A DNA stretch of 64,000 bases from Nitrospirota bacterium (GCA_014874185.1 JACWAF010000035.1:186001-250000); one strand, 5' to 3'; shown: positions 50,950-59,016, counted from the stretch's first letter. Notes: a model not told the origin generated them from the sequence alone. Program-made: numbers and translations.

Positions 50950-51822
50950 TTATTTTTCAGGACGGCTTAATACCCGTTTGAACGCGTCGGGCAGGGGGGT
51001 TGCAAGCTTGATCATCTTCCCGGTCTCGGGGTGAGCAAACGAGAGCGAGAACGCATGCAGGCCAAGCCTGCCCAGCGGGTTCGTCCCCGCGCCGTATTTT
51101 TTGTCCCCGGCTATGGGGCAGCCAAGCTCCTGCATGTGCGCCCTTATCTGGTTCTTGCGCCCGGTCTGAAGCCGGATTTCCAGCAAGGCATACCCGCTCT
51201 CCCTTTTTAACAGCCGGTAATGGGTCACCGAGAGCCTGGCCCCTTCGGTCTCTTTGCCGCAGGCGTAGACGATATGGGCCTTGTTCTCGCAGAGCCAGCT
51301 TTTTACAGTCCCTTCGTTCTGCGGCGGCTCGCCTTCAACAACCGCGTAGTAAAACTTTTCGCTTTTGCCCCAGTTCTCCTGGAGGGCATCCTTGGTCTTT
51401 TTGTTTTTCGCAAAGAGCATCACGCCGGAGGCCTCCCTGTCCAGCCGGTGGACGATGAATATCTTTCCCCTCCCGCGCGTCTCCGCCTTCACGTAATCGG
51501 AGACCACCCTGTAGAAGGTGTCCTCCTTTTCTTTTTCTGTGGATATGGAAAGCACGCCGGCGGGCTTTATCACCGCAAGCAGGTCCTGGTCTTCATAAAG
51601 GATCTTGAACGGGGCCTTTGTCTTATGCCCCGGCCCGATCTCAACCAGATCGCCCGGGCGGAGCCTGGCCTCTGCCCTTTCGACAGCAGTACCGTTCACG
51701 CTCACGGCCCCGTGTTTCACAAGCTGTTTTATCTTGGTCTTTGAAGAGCCCAGATGGATTGCGAGGAATTCAATCAAAACCGAATCCTTATCGGCCTTGA
51801 ACTTCAAGACCCGTTCAGTCAA
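50950..51822 (-). CDS. RluA-family pseudouridine synthase
   Basis: This 290-residue protein has an N-terminal S4 RNA-binding domain (SSKTKIKQLVKHGAVSVNG) and the RluA catalytic HRLDREASGVMLFAK with catalytic Asp. Target could be rRNA or tRNA uridine. It overlaps cbiO by 8 nt though it has no known link to metal uptake. Confidence 0.93.
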   Translation of the reverse strand: MTERVLKFKADKDSVLIEFLAIHLGSSKTKIKQLVKHGAVSVNGTAVERAEARLRPGDLVEIGPGHKTKAPFKILYEDQDLLAVIKPAGVLSISTEKEKEDTFYRVVSDYVKAETRGRGKIFIVHRLDREASGVMLFAKNKKTKDALQENWGKSEKFYYAVVEGEPPQNEGTVKSWLCENKAHIVYACGKETEGARLSVTHYRLLKRESGYALLEIRLQTGRKNQIRAHMQELGCPIAGDKKYGAGTNPLGRLGLHAFSLSFAHPETGKMIKLATPLPDAFKRVLSRPEK

Positions 51823-52849
51823 GCTGCCTCCTTGCGCGCTCGAAGAGGGCGTTCAGCTTCTGGCTCTCTGAGGCTATCTCCTTCAAGGTTGCGCCAAGCT
51901 CGGGCTTCCCGGCCTCTTCGGCCTTCCTGGCCCAGTCCGCGTAAGTAGAGACGTGCTCCAGGTTATGCTCCATCCAGTGCTCGATCAGTATCTTTAGCTT
52001 CTTCTCCAATTCCCTTCCGGCCTCCTTTCCCTTCCTGTTATAAAGCGAGTGGGCGTGCGCGGGATAACCTCCGGCATCGTGCCCGTGAGCCCCGTAATGG
52101 CTGTGCTCGTGGGCAACCCCCCCATGTGCGTGCTGGTGTCTGTGGATGAGGTTGGCAAGGAGCAGTGTCTCCTGGTCCCTCAGGACCCTCTCCGGCCCGC
52201 CGCGCGCGAGCACCGTGTGGTCTTCCCCCAGCACCACCGTCCTGTCCGATATGTCGGCCACGATGTGCAGGTCGTGCGTGGCCGTGATGACGGTCTTCCC
52301 GGCCTCTTTCAGTTTGAGTATCAGTTCCACAAGCTCCACCTGGCTTCTGGGGTCCAGCCCGCTGGTGGGCTCGTCCAGCAAATAGATGTCCGGGTTCGTG
52401 GTAAGGCATGTGGCAAGGGCCACCTTCTTCATCTCCCCGCCGCTTAACTGCCAGGGCGAGCGGTCCAGGAGGCCTTCTATTCCCAGCACCCTGGCTATGT
52501 CTTCAGCACGCTCAGTGGCCCTTTTGGGGGAAAGCCCCTCCTGCAACGGGCCGAACAGGAGTTCGTCCCGCACGGTAAGCGAGAAGAGCTGGGCCTGCGA
52601 GTTCTGGAAGAGTATGCTTATCCGCGCTTTGGCATTCTCGTCCAGCCCTTCTCTGCCGAAGGCATTTAGACTTCCGGATGTGGGCGCGATAAGCCCCTTC
52701 ATGATATACAAGAGCGTGCTCTTTCCGCAGCCGTTCGTGCCCAGGATGGTAACGGCCTCGCCCTCGCGCACATCAAGGCTTACGCCGCTGAGGGCCTTCT
52801 GCCCGGTCTTGTACTCGTAATGTATGTCTTTAAGTTCTAATATGCTCAC
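51815..52849 (-). CDS. cbiO: Cobalt/nickel ECF transporter ATPase CbiO with His-rich and helical C-terminal extension
   Basis: The first 230 residues are a complete ABC ATPase (Walker A LGTNGCGKST, signature LSGGEMKKVALA, LLDEPTSGLDP). An unusual tail follows: a segment of 11 His in about 32 residues (236-267) and a helical domain of about 75 residues to residue 344. The tail probably binds or senses nickel or cobalt. It is co-transcribed with cbiQ (4-nt overlap). Confidence 0.93.
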   Translation of the reverse strand: MSILELKDIHYEYKTGQKALSGVSLDVREGEAVTILGTNGCGKSTLLYIMKGLIAPTSGSLNAFGREGLDENAKARISILFQNSQAQLFSLTVRDELLFGPLQEGLSPKRATERAEDIARVLGIEGLLDRSPWQLSGGEMKKVALATCLTTNPDIYLLDEPTSGLDPRSQVELVELILKLKEAGKTVITATHDLHIVADISDRTVVLGEDHTVLARGGPERVLRDQETLLLANLIHRHQHAHGGVAHEHSHYGAHGHDAGGYPAHAHSLYNRKGKEAGRELEKKLKILIEHWMEHNLEHVSTYADWARKAEEAGKPELGATLKEIASESQKLNALFERARRQLD

Positions 52850-53667
52850 AGCAGTATTGTAACCGCCGCGGCGGCCAAAAGGGCCGCTTCCCTGATGCCG
52901 AACCTGAATTTTTCCATGAATTCCCTCTGCGAGTAGCTCATTCCCCTGGCCTCCATCGCCATCTGAAGCTCGTCTTTAAGCCGCATGCTTACCAGCAGAA
53001 GCGATGCGGCCCGGCCCCCCGCCCACTTCCTCTCCGAGAAACCCACGCCCGCGCGCGTGCCCCTGGCCCTCTGGGCAAACAAAAACTCCTCCAGCCTGCG
53101 CGCCAGATAAAAGATGTACCTGTAGCTTATGGAGAGAAGCGTCCTCAACACTCCCGGCAGGAAGGCCCCGGCGGACTTCACCAGTACTGCGGGCCTTGTG
53201 GTGAACCCGATAAGAAAGACCAGCATCAGGCTCTCCACCACCCTTATAAACAGCATTGCCGCCGCCAACGCGCCGGCCTTGGTTATGAACAAGGCGGGCA
53301 GGGCTATCACGGCCGTGAACGCCGCCCCCGGAAGTAGCCGCTTGAAATACGCCAACAGAGGCACCCTTGATTCCATCGCCATCACCATGGCGAACAGGCC
53401 GAACGGGAGCATCCCCGGAATGGTTTTTTTAAAGCTCAGGGCCACGATGAGGGCCAGTACCGTTATCATCTTCAGCCTGGGCTCCACATGCTGAAGGAAA
53501 CCAGCCTTTTCAGAAACGGTCTCGTTAAAAAGGGTGTCCTCGAAGAAGCCGAGCACGCCCTTCAGTGTGCGCTCGAACGCCCGCCCGGCCTTTCCCCTGG
53601 GGAGTTCCCTCGCGGGCTCCTTCTCTTTAAGCCAGGCGGGGAGGGCTTTTATATCCATTCTGGGCAT
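52846..53667 (-). CDS. cbiQ: Cobalt/nickel ECF transporter T component CbiQ
   Basis: This 273-residue membrane protein has EcfT/CbiQ helices and the coupling motifs with R-x-R-rich RARGTRAG and AMEARGM segments that engage the CbiO ATPase. It follows cbiN after a 145-bp gap holding a dispersed repeat. Confidence 0.88.
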   Translation of the reverse strand: MPRMDIKALPAWLKEKEPARELPRGKAGRAFERTLKGVLGFFEDTLFNETVSEKAGFLQHVEPRLKMITVLALIVALSFKKTIPGMLPFGLFAMVMAMESRVPLLAYFKRLLPGAAFTAVIALPALFITKAGALAAAMLFIRVVESLMLVFLIGFTTRPAVLVKSAGAFLPGVLRTLLSISYRYIFYLARRLEEFLFAQRARGTRAGVGFSERKWAGGRAASLLLVSMRLKDELQMAMEARGMSYSQREFMEKFRFGIREAALLAAAAVTILL

Positions 53668-53707
53668 CTTATTAATTTTTCATAATAGGATGTACATAAA
53701 TATAATA

Positions 53708-53780
53708 AAATCCCTCCTAACCTCCCTTTGCCAAAGGGAGGAATTACCCCTCTTTGGCAAAGAGGGGTGAGGGGAGATTT
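53708..53780. repeat. AAATCCCTCCT...AGGGGAGATTT double-palindrome repeat
   Basis: A 73-bp element has inverted ends (AAATCCC/GGGAGATTT) and two internal palindromes built on CCTTTGCCAAAGG and CTCTTTGGCAAAGAG. It lies between cbiN and cbiQ. A second copy in reverse orientation is at 59141-59254 and a partial copy at 22353. Confidence 0.75.
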
Positions 53781-53812
53781 CCTTATCAAGAGCTTCATTC
53801 AATTTATAAGAC

Positions 53813-54133
53813 CTATCTCTTTTTATCTCGCCTTGCCACCATGCGGCCAACCAGGAATCCTATGACCACCACTAAAACGGACCCTATAAGTGCCGAAATC
53901 AGGTACCCGCTAAGTTCGCCGGTGCCCCTCACCCCGTAACCCGAAAACGGCGCCCGCCAAAGCTCGTTCAGCCTCTTCAATCCCAGCGGGGCGTATCCGA
54001 TAATTTTCTGTATCTCTTGCGCACCCCACTCGCCCCAGGCCCCGCCCGCGCCGAACAGCTTCGGAAGGATTAGCCCAAACGGGGTAAGTATTATCAACAT
54101 GAGCAGAATGAGCCAGAGCTTCTTGTTTTTCAT
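53813..54133 (-). CDS. cbiN: CbiN-like (PDGLE-type) component of cobalt/nickel ECF transporter
   Basis: This 106-residue protein has two membrane helices: the first near the N-terminus (LWLILLMLIILTPFGLIL), the second near residue 80-97. Its place directly after CbiM (4-nt overlap) and two-helix topology match CbiN/PDGLE proteins that assist metal entry. Sequence similarity to classical CbiN is weak by eye. Confidence 0.75.
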   Translation of the reverse strand: MKNKKLWLILLMLIILTPFGLILPKLFGAGGAWGEWGAQEIQKIIGYAPLGLKRLNELWRAPFSGYGVRGTGELSGYLISALIGSVLVVVIGFLVGRMVARRDKKR

Positions 54134-54798
54134 CTTTTTATCAGCCCGGGATGCGCCTTCAACAGATACGCCACGGCTATCGAGGTGAACGCGGCCTCCA
54201 CAAATCCAAAGACGGTCAGGTGCCCAAGCATTATGGCGGGAACGGTCACCGAAAGCGGAAACGGGTTGTACAGGGGCCTTCCGTCCGGCGCGGCGCTGAT
54301 AAGGGGCTGAATCCCCAGTTCGACAGCCGTAAGCAGAGCCGCTACGTTTATCCCGAAATATCCCGCCGCCCCCGCCGCAATCACAATCCTTCTATTAGAC
54401 GCATTGCCCTTTAATAGCAGCCTGTACAGCAGGTAACCGCTGAACACGCCCGCAAAACCCATATTCATGCAGTTGGCCCCAAGCGAGGTAATCCCGCCGT
54501 CCCCGAAGGCCAAGGCCTGCACAGTTAATGCTATCGAAAGCGCCAGGAACGCCGCCCATGGCCCAAGTACAATACTCAACAGCACCGCGCCCGTCGCGTG
54601 CCCCGACGTGCCGCCTATGATGGGGAAATTGAACATCATCAGTATGAAGCTCAACGCCGCCCCCAAGGCCAAAAGCGGCACCTCGGAGACCGCGAGCGTC
54701 TTCTTTAAATTCCTTGAAGCCCAATACCACAGCGGGGCCGCCACCGCCCACAGCCCCCCATAAGTCTCCGGCCCCAGATAGCCGTCAGGTATGTGCAA
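54130..54798 (-). CDS. cbiM: Cobalt/nickel ECF transporter substrate-binding component CbiM
   Basis: This 222-residue protein starts MHIPDGYLGP, the diagnostic metal-binding N-terminus of CbiM/NikM in which Met1-His2 coordinate the ion. It has six or seven helices and GGTSGHATGAVLLSIVLGPWAAFLALS. Whether it prefers Ni or Co is not certain, but the adjacent NikR points to nickel. Confidence 0.94.
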   Translation of the reverse strand: MHIPDGYLGPETYGGLWAVAAPLWYWASRNLKKTLAVSEVPLLALGAALSFILMMFNFPIIGGTSGHATGAVLLSIVLGPWAAFLALSIALTVQALAFGDGGITSLGANCMNMGFAGVFSGYLLYRLLLKGNASNRRIVIAAGAAGYFGINVAALLTAVELGIQPLISAAPDGRPLYNPFPLSVTVPAIMLGHLTVFGFVEAAFTSIAVAYLLKAHPGLIKR

Positions 54799-54821
54799 AA
54801 GACCTCCCGGAAAGAAAAATC

Positions 54822-54950
54822 CTACTTTTTCTTGTAAGAAAAAGTAGCAAAAAGAACTTTTACTCTTTTTCCGCTTCTACCGAAGCGGAAAAAGCCAAGA
54901 GTTTTTTCTCTTTGCTCCACTTTCTCTTTTTTGCAAAAAAGAGAAAGTGG
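54822..54950. repeat. Three-hairpin repeat element, copy 2
   Basis: CTACTTTTTCTTG/TAAGAAAAAGTAG (54822-54847), CTTTTTCCGCTTC-tacc-GAAGCGGAAAAAG (54865-54894) and a perfect 34-bp palindrome CCACTTTCTCTTTTTTG|C... (54917-54950). It shares layout, order and connecting sequence (CAAAAAGAACTTTTA) with copy 1. It lies in the nikR-cbiM gap, so hairpins would form in any readthrough mRNA. Confidence 0.85.
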
Positions 54951-54956
54951 AAAACT

Positions 54957-55373
54957 CTACTTCAGTCCCTTGCCGGTGGTGGTGAGGGTGAGCTTGCCGT
55001 GCTTGACGCCTCGCGCGCCTATCAGCCGGTCGGCTATGGTTTTCAGGTCGCGTGCGGGGCCTTTTACCACGATCACCTCCAGGCAGTTATGTGCGTCAAG
55101 GTGCAGGTGCAGGCTTGAGAGCACGGCCTTGTGGAACTGGTGCTGAAGCTCGGTGAGGTTGTCCGAAAGCTCCCGCGTGTGGTGGTCGTACACCAGAGTT
55201 ATGGCCCCCACCGTCTCCGCATCGTCCTTCTGCCACTCGTCTTTTACCAGGTAGTCCCTTATCAGGTCCCTGATGGCCTCGCTGCGGCTGGGGTAGCCTT
55301 TTTGCCCGATTAACCGGTCGAAATCCTCCAGCAGGTCCCCATCCAGCGATATGCCGAACCGTATCGTTCCCAT
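54957..55373 (-). CDS. nikR: Nickel-responsive regulator NikR
   Basis: This 138-residue protein has an N-terminal ribbon-helix-helix domain ([38 protein letters not shown]) and a C-terminal ACT-like metal domain. The high-affinity Ni site residues H78, H89, H91 and C97 are all present with E. coli spacing (H76, H87, H89, C95). It should repress cbiMNQO and possibly cooT when nickel is high. Confidence 0.96.
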   Translation of the reverse strand: MGTIRFGISLDGDLLEDFDRLIGQKGYPSRSEAIRDLIRDYLVKDEWQKDDAETVGAITLVYDHHTRELSDNLTELQHQFHKAVLSSLHLHLDAHNCLEVIVVKGPARDLKTIADRLIGARGVKHGKLTLTTTGKGLK

Positions 55374-55378
55374 GTGTT

Positions 55379-55408
55379 ATTATTTTCAGAATAGTGCTAC
55401 GATGTCAA
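55379..55408 (-). promoter_or_regulatory. nikR promoter with GTGTTAT/GTGCTAC half-sites
   Basis: On the - strand TTGACA (55403-55408), spacer 18 nt, AATAAT (55379-55384), then 5 nt to ATG 55373: apparently leaderless. The + strand carries GTGTTAT (55374-55380) and GTGCTAC (55394-55400), 13 nt apart, resembling known NikR half-sites (GTGTTAC) but in direct rather than inverted orientation. Confidence 0.5.
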
Positions 55409-55559
55409 GAGGGGAGGGGGGAATTCTACTGCGTCCATATTCATCCGTGCGGGGATATTCGCCTCGGTTCACCCTCCCTGGCCCCTCCCCTCAAGGGAGG
55501 GGGATTAAGGATGATGATTTTCCCTTTTAAAAGGGAATCTTTGGGTGGCTGAGAAATTA

Positions 55560-55597
55560 AAAGACAGATCCCGAATCAAGTTCGGGATGACGGCATA
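55560..55597. repeat. AAGACAGAT...GATGACGGC short dispersed repeat, copy 2
   Basis: AAAGACAGATCCCGAATCAAGTTCGGGATGACGGC-type sequence; internal hairpin CCCGAA/TTCGGG. Diverged partner at 23172-23207. Confidence 0.6.
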
Positions 55598-55642
55598 AAG
55601 GCCGGCAGGACAGTGAAAAACGAAAAAGGATTCCGGACAAAG

Positions 55643-55659
55643 ATACGGGGCTAAAGCCC
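55643..55659. repeat. 17-bp ATACGGGGCTAAAGCCC repeat, copy 2
   Basis: Exact match to 49364-49380. Confidence 0.6.
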
Positions 55660-55671
55660 TTGGGCGGAATG

Positions 55672-55712
55672 ACGCCTAAAACAAAAACGGGCTGGAATAA
55701 TCTGGCCCGTTT
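55672..55712 (-). terminator. Terminator of rpsU-yqeY-nif3 operon
   Basis: Read on the - strand: AAACGGGC, 12-nt loop, GCCCGTTT followed by TTGTTTT. An 8-bp stem with a T-rich tail 34 nt after the nif3 stop. Confidence 0.75.
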
Positions 55713-55745
55713 GAAATCTGGTTATAAAAACTAATTTTAAGAGGG

Positions 55746-56702
55746 CTAGCCCCTTTTCACCCTCCTGAAGCCGGAGCACTCCAGAATCTGCACGTCCGAG
55801 CCCGCGAAAATTTTGTCAAAAAGCAGGTTCAATCCGAGGTTGTCGCTGGATATATGCCCGGCGATCACCACGTTGATATGGTTCTTCTCGGCCTCTTTGC
55901 GGTGCTCGTCGGAGAGGTGCATCTGGATTATTGTTCCGATGCCGCTTGAGGCCATGCTCTGGAAGATGTCCTTTGCGCCCTCGGTTCCGCCGGTCATGTC
56001 AACGTATATCTTTCCGGCCTTGCGCTTGGGAGAGCCCAGAAGTATCTTGGGGGCAACTCCGTTCCTGGCCCCTTCCTGGTATTCGGGAATCTCCATCAAA
56101 AGATCCATAATGTCCCCAAGGAGATATGGTTTTTTCTCATCCATCAGGTTTTGAAGATAGGTGGACACATGGTTATCGGCAACGGTATGGAGGCACATGA
56201 AAGGCATATCCAGGAGCCTTGCCGCGTCCACGGCGCGCGTGTGGTTCTGGGGCATGAGGCGGCGCTCCACCTCTTTTATCCTCCCCTCCATAAGGTCCTC
56301 GGCCACGTTTATCGGCACGCCGAAGCGGTGCAGGATATCGGACTGCATCCCCATCACCTCGTGCAGGCTTGCATAGGGCCTGCCCTCCGGGTGGTGGGCG
56401 AGCACCAGGTCAACCTTTTTTCCCCTGGCGGAGAGGGCGTTGGCCAGAAGCACCTCGGGCGCTTCCATATCTATGCCCACCAGGGCGGAATGGACCTCCT
56501 CATCCCCCGTTCCGAAGAGTATCCTGGAATCGGCATAAGGGTTTTTAAGGGCCGCCTGGTCGAAGAACTCCTTGTCCTTGTCTTTCAGCGACTCGAAATC
56601 CTTTTTCCTCGCCTGAAGATAGCGCTCTACTTCCTCTTTGCCCCTGGGATCTGTCTCCATCCCCGCAGCAACCGCCTTCTCATATATATCACGCAGTTTC
56701 AT
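55746..56702 (-). CDS. NIF3-like dinuclear metal protein
   Basis: This 318-residue protein has features of the NIF3/DUF34 family: VLAHHPEGRPYASLH with metal-binding His, and the C-terminal VVIAGHISSDNLGLNLLFDKIF. Members are hexameric, bind two metals, and have been linked to GTP cyclohydrolase-like or metal-handling roles without firm function. It is directly behind yqeY. Confidence 0.78.
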   Translation of the reverse strand: MKLRDIYEKAVAAGMETDPRGKEEVERYLQARKKDFESLKDKDKEFFDQAALKNPYADSRILFGTGDEEVHSALVGIDMEAPEVLLANALSARGKKVDLVLAHHPEGRPYASLHEVMGMQSDILHRFGVPINVAEDLMEGRIKEVERRLMPQNHTRAVDAARLLDMPFMCLHTVADNHVSTYLQNLMDEKKPYLLGDIMDLLMEIPEYQEGARNGVAPKILLGSPKRKAGKIYVDMTGGTEGAKDIFQSMASSGIGTIIQMHLSDEHRKEAEKNHINVVIAGHISSDNLGLNLLFDKIFAGSDVQILECSGFRRVKRG

Positions 56703-57158
56703 CTACCCTCCTATTTTAGAAAGCGCTTCCTTCACTTTTTCGCTCAGCAGCTTGCCATCGGCCGCGCCTTTGACCTTGGGCATGAGCACTTTCATCACCT
56801 TGCCCATGTCCTGCGGCCCGCGCGCACCGGCTTCACTGATGCTCTCTTTTATAATGGGCTCAAGCTCTTCGGGTGTAAGCTGGCGGGGGAGATAGGCGGC
56901 GATGACTGCAAGTTCCTTCTCCTCTTTTTGGGCGAGGTCTTCCCTGCCCGCCTTGCGGAACTGATCTATGGACTCCCTGCGCTGCTTGGAGAGGGTGCCC
57001 AGCACCGGGATGACGTCGTCATCGGACAAGGGCGCACCTTTTTCTATCTGCCTGTACTTGAGGGCGGACTTCATCATCCGGAGGGTTTCAAGCCGCAGCT
57101 TGTCCCCGGATTTCATGGCCCCTTTCAGGTCAGCGTCTATCTTTTCGGGCAATGACAC
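56703..57158 (-). CDS. yqeY: GatB/YqeY domain protein
   Basis: This 151-residue helical protein reads LPEKIDADLKGAMKSGDKLRLETLRMMKSALKYRQIE..., ending KVMKVLMPKVKGAADGKLLSEKVKEAL. It matches YqeY, the tRNA-binding tail domain of GatB. It follows rpsU by 2 nt, a common bacterial pair. Confidence 0.94.
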   Translation of the reverse strand: MSLPEKIDADLKGAMKSGDKLRLETLRMMKSALKYRQIEKGAPLSDDDVIPVLGTLSKQRRESIDQFRKAGREDLAQKEEKELAVIAAYLPRQLTPEELEPIIKESISEAGARGPQDMGKVMKVLMPKVKGAADGKLLSEKVKEALSKIGG

Positions 57159-57160
57159 CT

Positions 57161-57361
57161 CTATCGACCTCCGTAGACTCTCTGCCTTTTAATCGCCTTC
57201 TTGCGGGCGGCTATGGCCTTTTTCTTCTTTTTTATGCTGGGCTTTTCGAAGTGCTCTCTTTTCTTTACCTCGGAGAGGATGCCTTCGCGTTCGCACTGCT
57301 TCTTGAACTTCTTGAGGGCATTCTCGAAAGATTCACTCTCGCCCACCCTTATAAAGGGCAT
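57161..57361 (-). CDS. rpsU: 30S ribosomal protein S21
   Basis: These 66 very basic residues start [24 protein letters not shown], the S21 N-terminus. The track start 57391 adds 10 residues absent in S21; ATG 57361 has AAAGGAG about 11 nt upstream. S21 sits near the 16S 3' end and the anti-Shine-Dalgarno. Confidence 0.96.
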   Translation of the reverse strand: MPFIRVGESESFENALKKFKKQCEREGILSEVKKREHFEKPSIKKKKKAIAARKKAIKRQRVYGGR

Positions 57362-57540
57362 ACATTTCTCAACTCCTTTCCATCCAAACAAGGGGTTTTT
57401 TAGTTAAATTTAAATTTACCAATTACTTTGCCTCTCCGTCAAGAAAAAGTGTTAAAATGGGATATTTCCTTGACACGAAAGGCTTTCTGTGGCATATTAA
57501 AACACTTTTTCTTCAAATCCGAACAAACGGGAGGTGTGAT

Positions 57541-57837
57541 ATGAATTTGGGCATTTTTGTGAGCGATTATAAGCTTTGCGTTGACACTCTGGACCGTATA
57601 AAGGCCGACAAGCTCGGGATAATTCTGGTCCTGAACGGGGTGTATCATGCCGTGCTGAAAGAGGACGGCAAGGTCTCCGAGCTCCTCTCGAAGACCCCCA
57701 ACCTGTACGCCCTTTCGGAAGACCTCGCAACCAGGGGTTTTTCTCCCGACCAGGTGGACAGCAGGGTGAAGGTGGTCGACTACAGCGGCCTGGTGGACGT
57801 GATATTCAACGACTTCGAAAAAGTAGCCTGGATATAG
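57541..57837 (+). CDS. tusB: TusB/DsrH-family sulfur relay protein
   Basis: This 98-residue protein begins after an excellent GGGAGGTG site at ATG 57541 (the track start is 28 codons too early). The sole Cys is C13 in VSDYKLCVDTL. The fold pattern and place beside DsrE and DsrF fit DsrH/TusB, part of the hetero-hexamer that passes sulfane sulfur. It should be cytoplasmic. Confidence 0.82.
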   Translation: MNLGIFVSDYKLCVDTLDRIKADKLGIILVLNGVYHAVLKEDGKVSELLSKTPNLYALSEDLATRGFSPDQVDSRVKVVDYSGLVDVIFNDFEKVAWI

Positions 57838-57847
57838 GAGGACACGA

Positions 57848-58207
57848 ATGGGCAAACTGGCACTTGGAGTTTATCCGGGCCTGGTCGGCTCGGCCTGTTA
57901 TGATTTCAGCCTCAAACTGGCCGCGGCCGCGGCCGACAAGGGGCACAAGGTCAGCATCTGGTATTCCGGAAACGCGACCGGCTCCGTCAAGGCGCATCAG
58001 AAGCACCTTAAAGACTATTCCACCGCTGAGAAATACCTGACCGCCCTTCTTGAAAAGGGCGTGGAAATTTGCACCTGCGAGGCGTGCACCATAGCCAGGG
58101 GCATACAGAAGCCCGAGGGCATCCCCGGCGTACAGTGGAACTCCATGCACTGGTACCTGGCGGCCATACACAGCGCCGACCGCGTGCTGCACATAGGAGG
58201 CGAATAA
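57848..58207 (+). CDS. dsrE: DsrE/TusD-family sulfurtransferase
   Basis: This 119-residue protein has LALGVYPGLVGSACYDFSLKLAAAAADKGHKVSIWY and a Cys cluster C75/C77/C80 (ICTCEACTIARG), which includes the position of the active Cys of TusD/DsrE (about residue 78). It would accept persulfide sulfur. It overlaps the next gene by 1 nt. Confidence 0.88.
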   Translation: MGKLALGVYPGLVGSACYDFSLKLAAAAADKGHKVSIWYSGNATGSVKAHQKHLKDYSTAEKYLTALLEKGVEICTCEACTIARGIQKPEGIPGVQWNSMHWYLAAIHSADRVLHIGGE

Positions 58208-58617
58208 TGGGCGACGTCAAATGCGCATTCATAGTACAAAGGCCGCAGTACAAGGGCGAGACTTCAAGGCTTGCCATGACCCATGCCCTTGCCTATCAGA
58301 CGGTGGAGATCCTTCTGGAGGACGGCGAGACGGTCACACCCACCCTGTGCTTTGTAGGCGAGGGAGTGCTTGGGCTGTCGAAGGGCCAGAAGGCGATGGA
58401 GATGTACGGCATCACCTCTTCGGAGTCTCACATAAAGAACTGTCTCCTGGTGGACCTGGACGTCTTCGTCTGCAAGGAAGACCTTGAGAAGTTCGGCATC
58501 CCGGAGAGCACCCTGCCTGACGCCGAGGACATGGGCGCCGAGAAGCAGATAAGGGTTGTGCCGTTTGCCGAGATACAGAAGGCGATGGAAGAGGCCAAAC
58601 ACGTCCTCTTCTTCTAA
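58207..58617 (+). CDS. dsrF: DsrF/TusC-like DsrE-family protein
   Basis: This 136-residue protein starts at ATG 58207 in a TAATG overlap (the track start lies in the dsrE gene). It has the DsrE/F alpha/beta fold: TSRLAMTHALAYQTVEILLEDGETVTPTLCFVGEGVLGL. It completes the TusBCD/DsrEFH set, although the order H-E-F is not the usual E-F-H. Confidence 0.84.
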   Translation: MGDVKCAFIVQRPQYKGETSRLAMTHALAYQTVEILLEDGETVTPTLCFVGEGVLGLSKGQKAMEMYGITSSESHIKNCLLVDLDVFVCKEDLEKFGIPESTLPDAEDMGAEKQIRVVPFAEIQKAMEEAKHVLFF

Positions 58618-58650
58618 AGGTTAAAAATTCCAATTAAGGAGGATTCGAAA

Positions 58651-58902
58651 ATGGGTGAACTGGTAAGCAAGGGTGCGACAGAGACTTTGGACACCCTGGG
58701 CAGGGTCTGCCCCTATCCGCTCGTTCTCACGAAGAAGGCCCTCGAGAAGATGGCCTCGGGCGCAATCCTGAAGGTGCTCTGCGATGCCCCGGCGTCCGCC
58801 GAGGACACCATCCCCAGGTGGGCCGAGAAGCAGGGCTTCGGGTTCGAGAGCGTGAAGCTGGACGACAAGGGCTACTGGGAACTCTGGATCCAGAAAAAGT
58901 AA
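58651..58902 (+). CDS. tusA: TusA-family sulfur carrier
   Basis: This 83-residue protein has LDTLGRVCPYPLVLTKKALEKM with the CPxP active Cys at C20. TusA accepts sulfur from rhodanese or IscS-type donors and passes it to DsrEFH in sulfur oxidisers, or the reverse in reducers. No dsrAB or hdr genes are within the window. AAGGAGG lies upstream. Confidence 0.93.
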   Translation: MGELVSKGATETLDTLGRVCPYPLVLTKKALEKMASGAILKVLCDAPASAEDTIPRWAEKQGFGFESVKLDDKGYWELWIQKK

Positions 58903-58912
58903 CCCTTCTTCT

Positions 58913-58960
58913 GTCATTCCGGCCTCGTATCAAGTACGGGGTAAACTCCAGCCGGAATCC
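58913..58960. repeat. GTCATTCCGGC...GCCGGAATCC intergenic repeat
   Basis: Inverted ends GTCATTCCGGC (58913-58923) and GCCGGAATCC (58951-58960), similar to the repeat at 22414-22485. Confidence 0.55.
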
Positions 58961-58986
58961 AGCGACTTGTTTTTAGAAGTTCTGAA

Positions 58987-59016
58987 GGGGCATGGCGCAA
59001 GCCATGCCCCTTTTTT
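58987..59016 (+). terminator. Rho-independent terminator of tus operon
   Basis: GGGGCATGGC-gcaa-GCCATGCCCC followed by TTTTTT: a 10-bp perfect stem with stable tetraloop, 85 nt after tusA. Confidence 0.93.

Larger units (their letters stand above)
55374..55745 (+). other. Intergenic region with nikR promoter, dispersed repeats and terminator
   Basis: No gene is seen. From left: nikR promoter and candidate operator, a CCCTCCC...GGGAGGG palindrome (about 55482-55513), a short repeat also at 23172, the 17-bp ATACGGGGCTAAAGCCC repeat and the terminator of the rpsU-yqeY-nif3 operon. Confidence 0.65.

Noticed and set aside
56151-57155. 334-aa + strand ORF over nif3 and yqeY
   Set aside because: Antisense shadow of two conserved genes.
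58069-58206. Extended start of DsrF-like protein
   Set aside because: It overlaps dsrE in another frame; ATG 58207 with the 1-nt overlap is the natural start.
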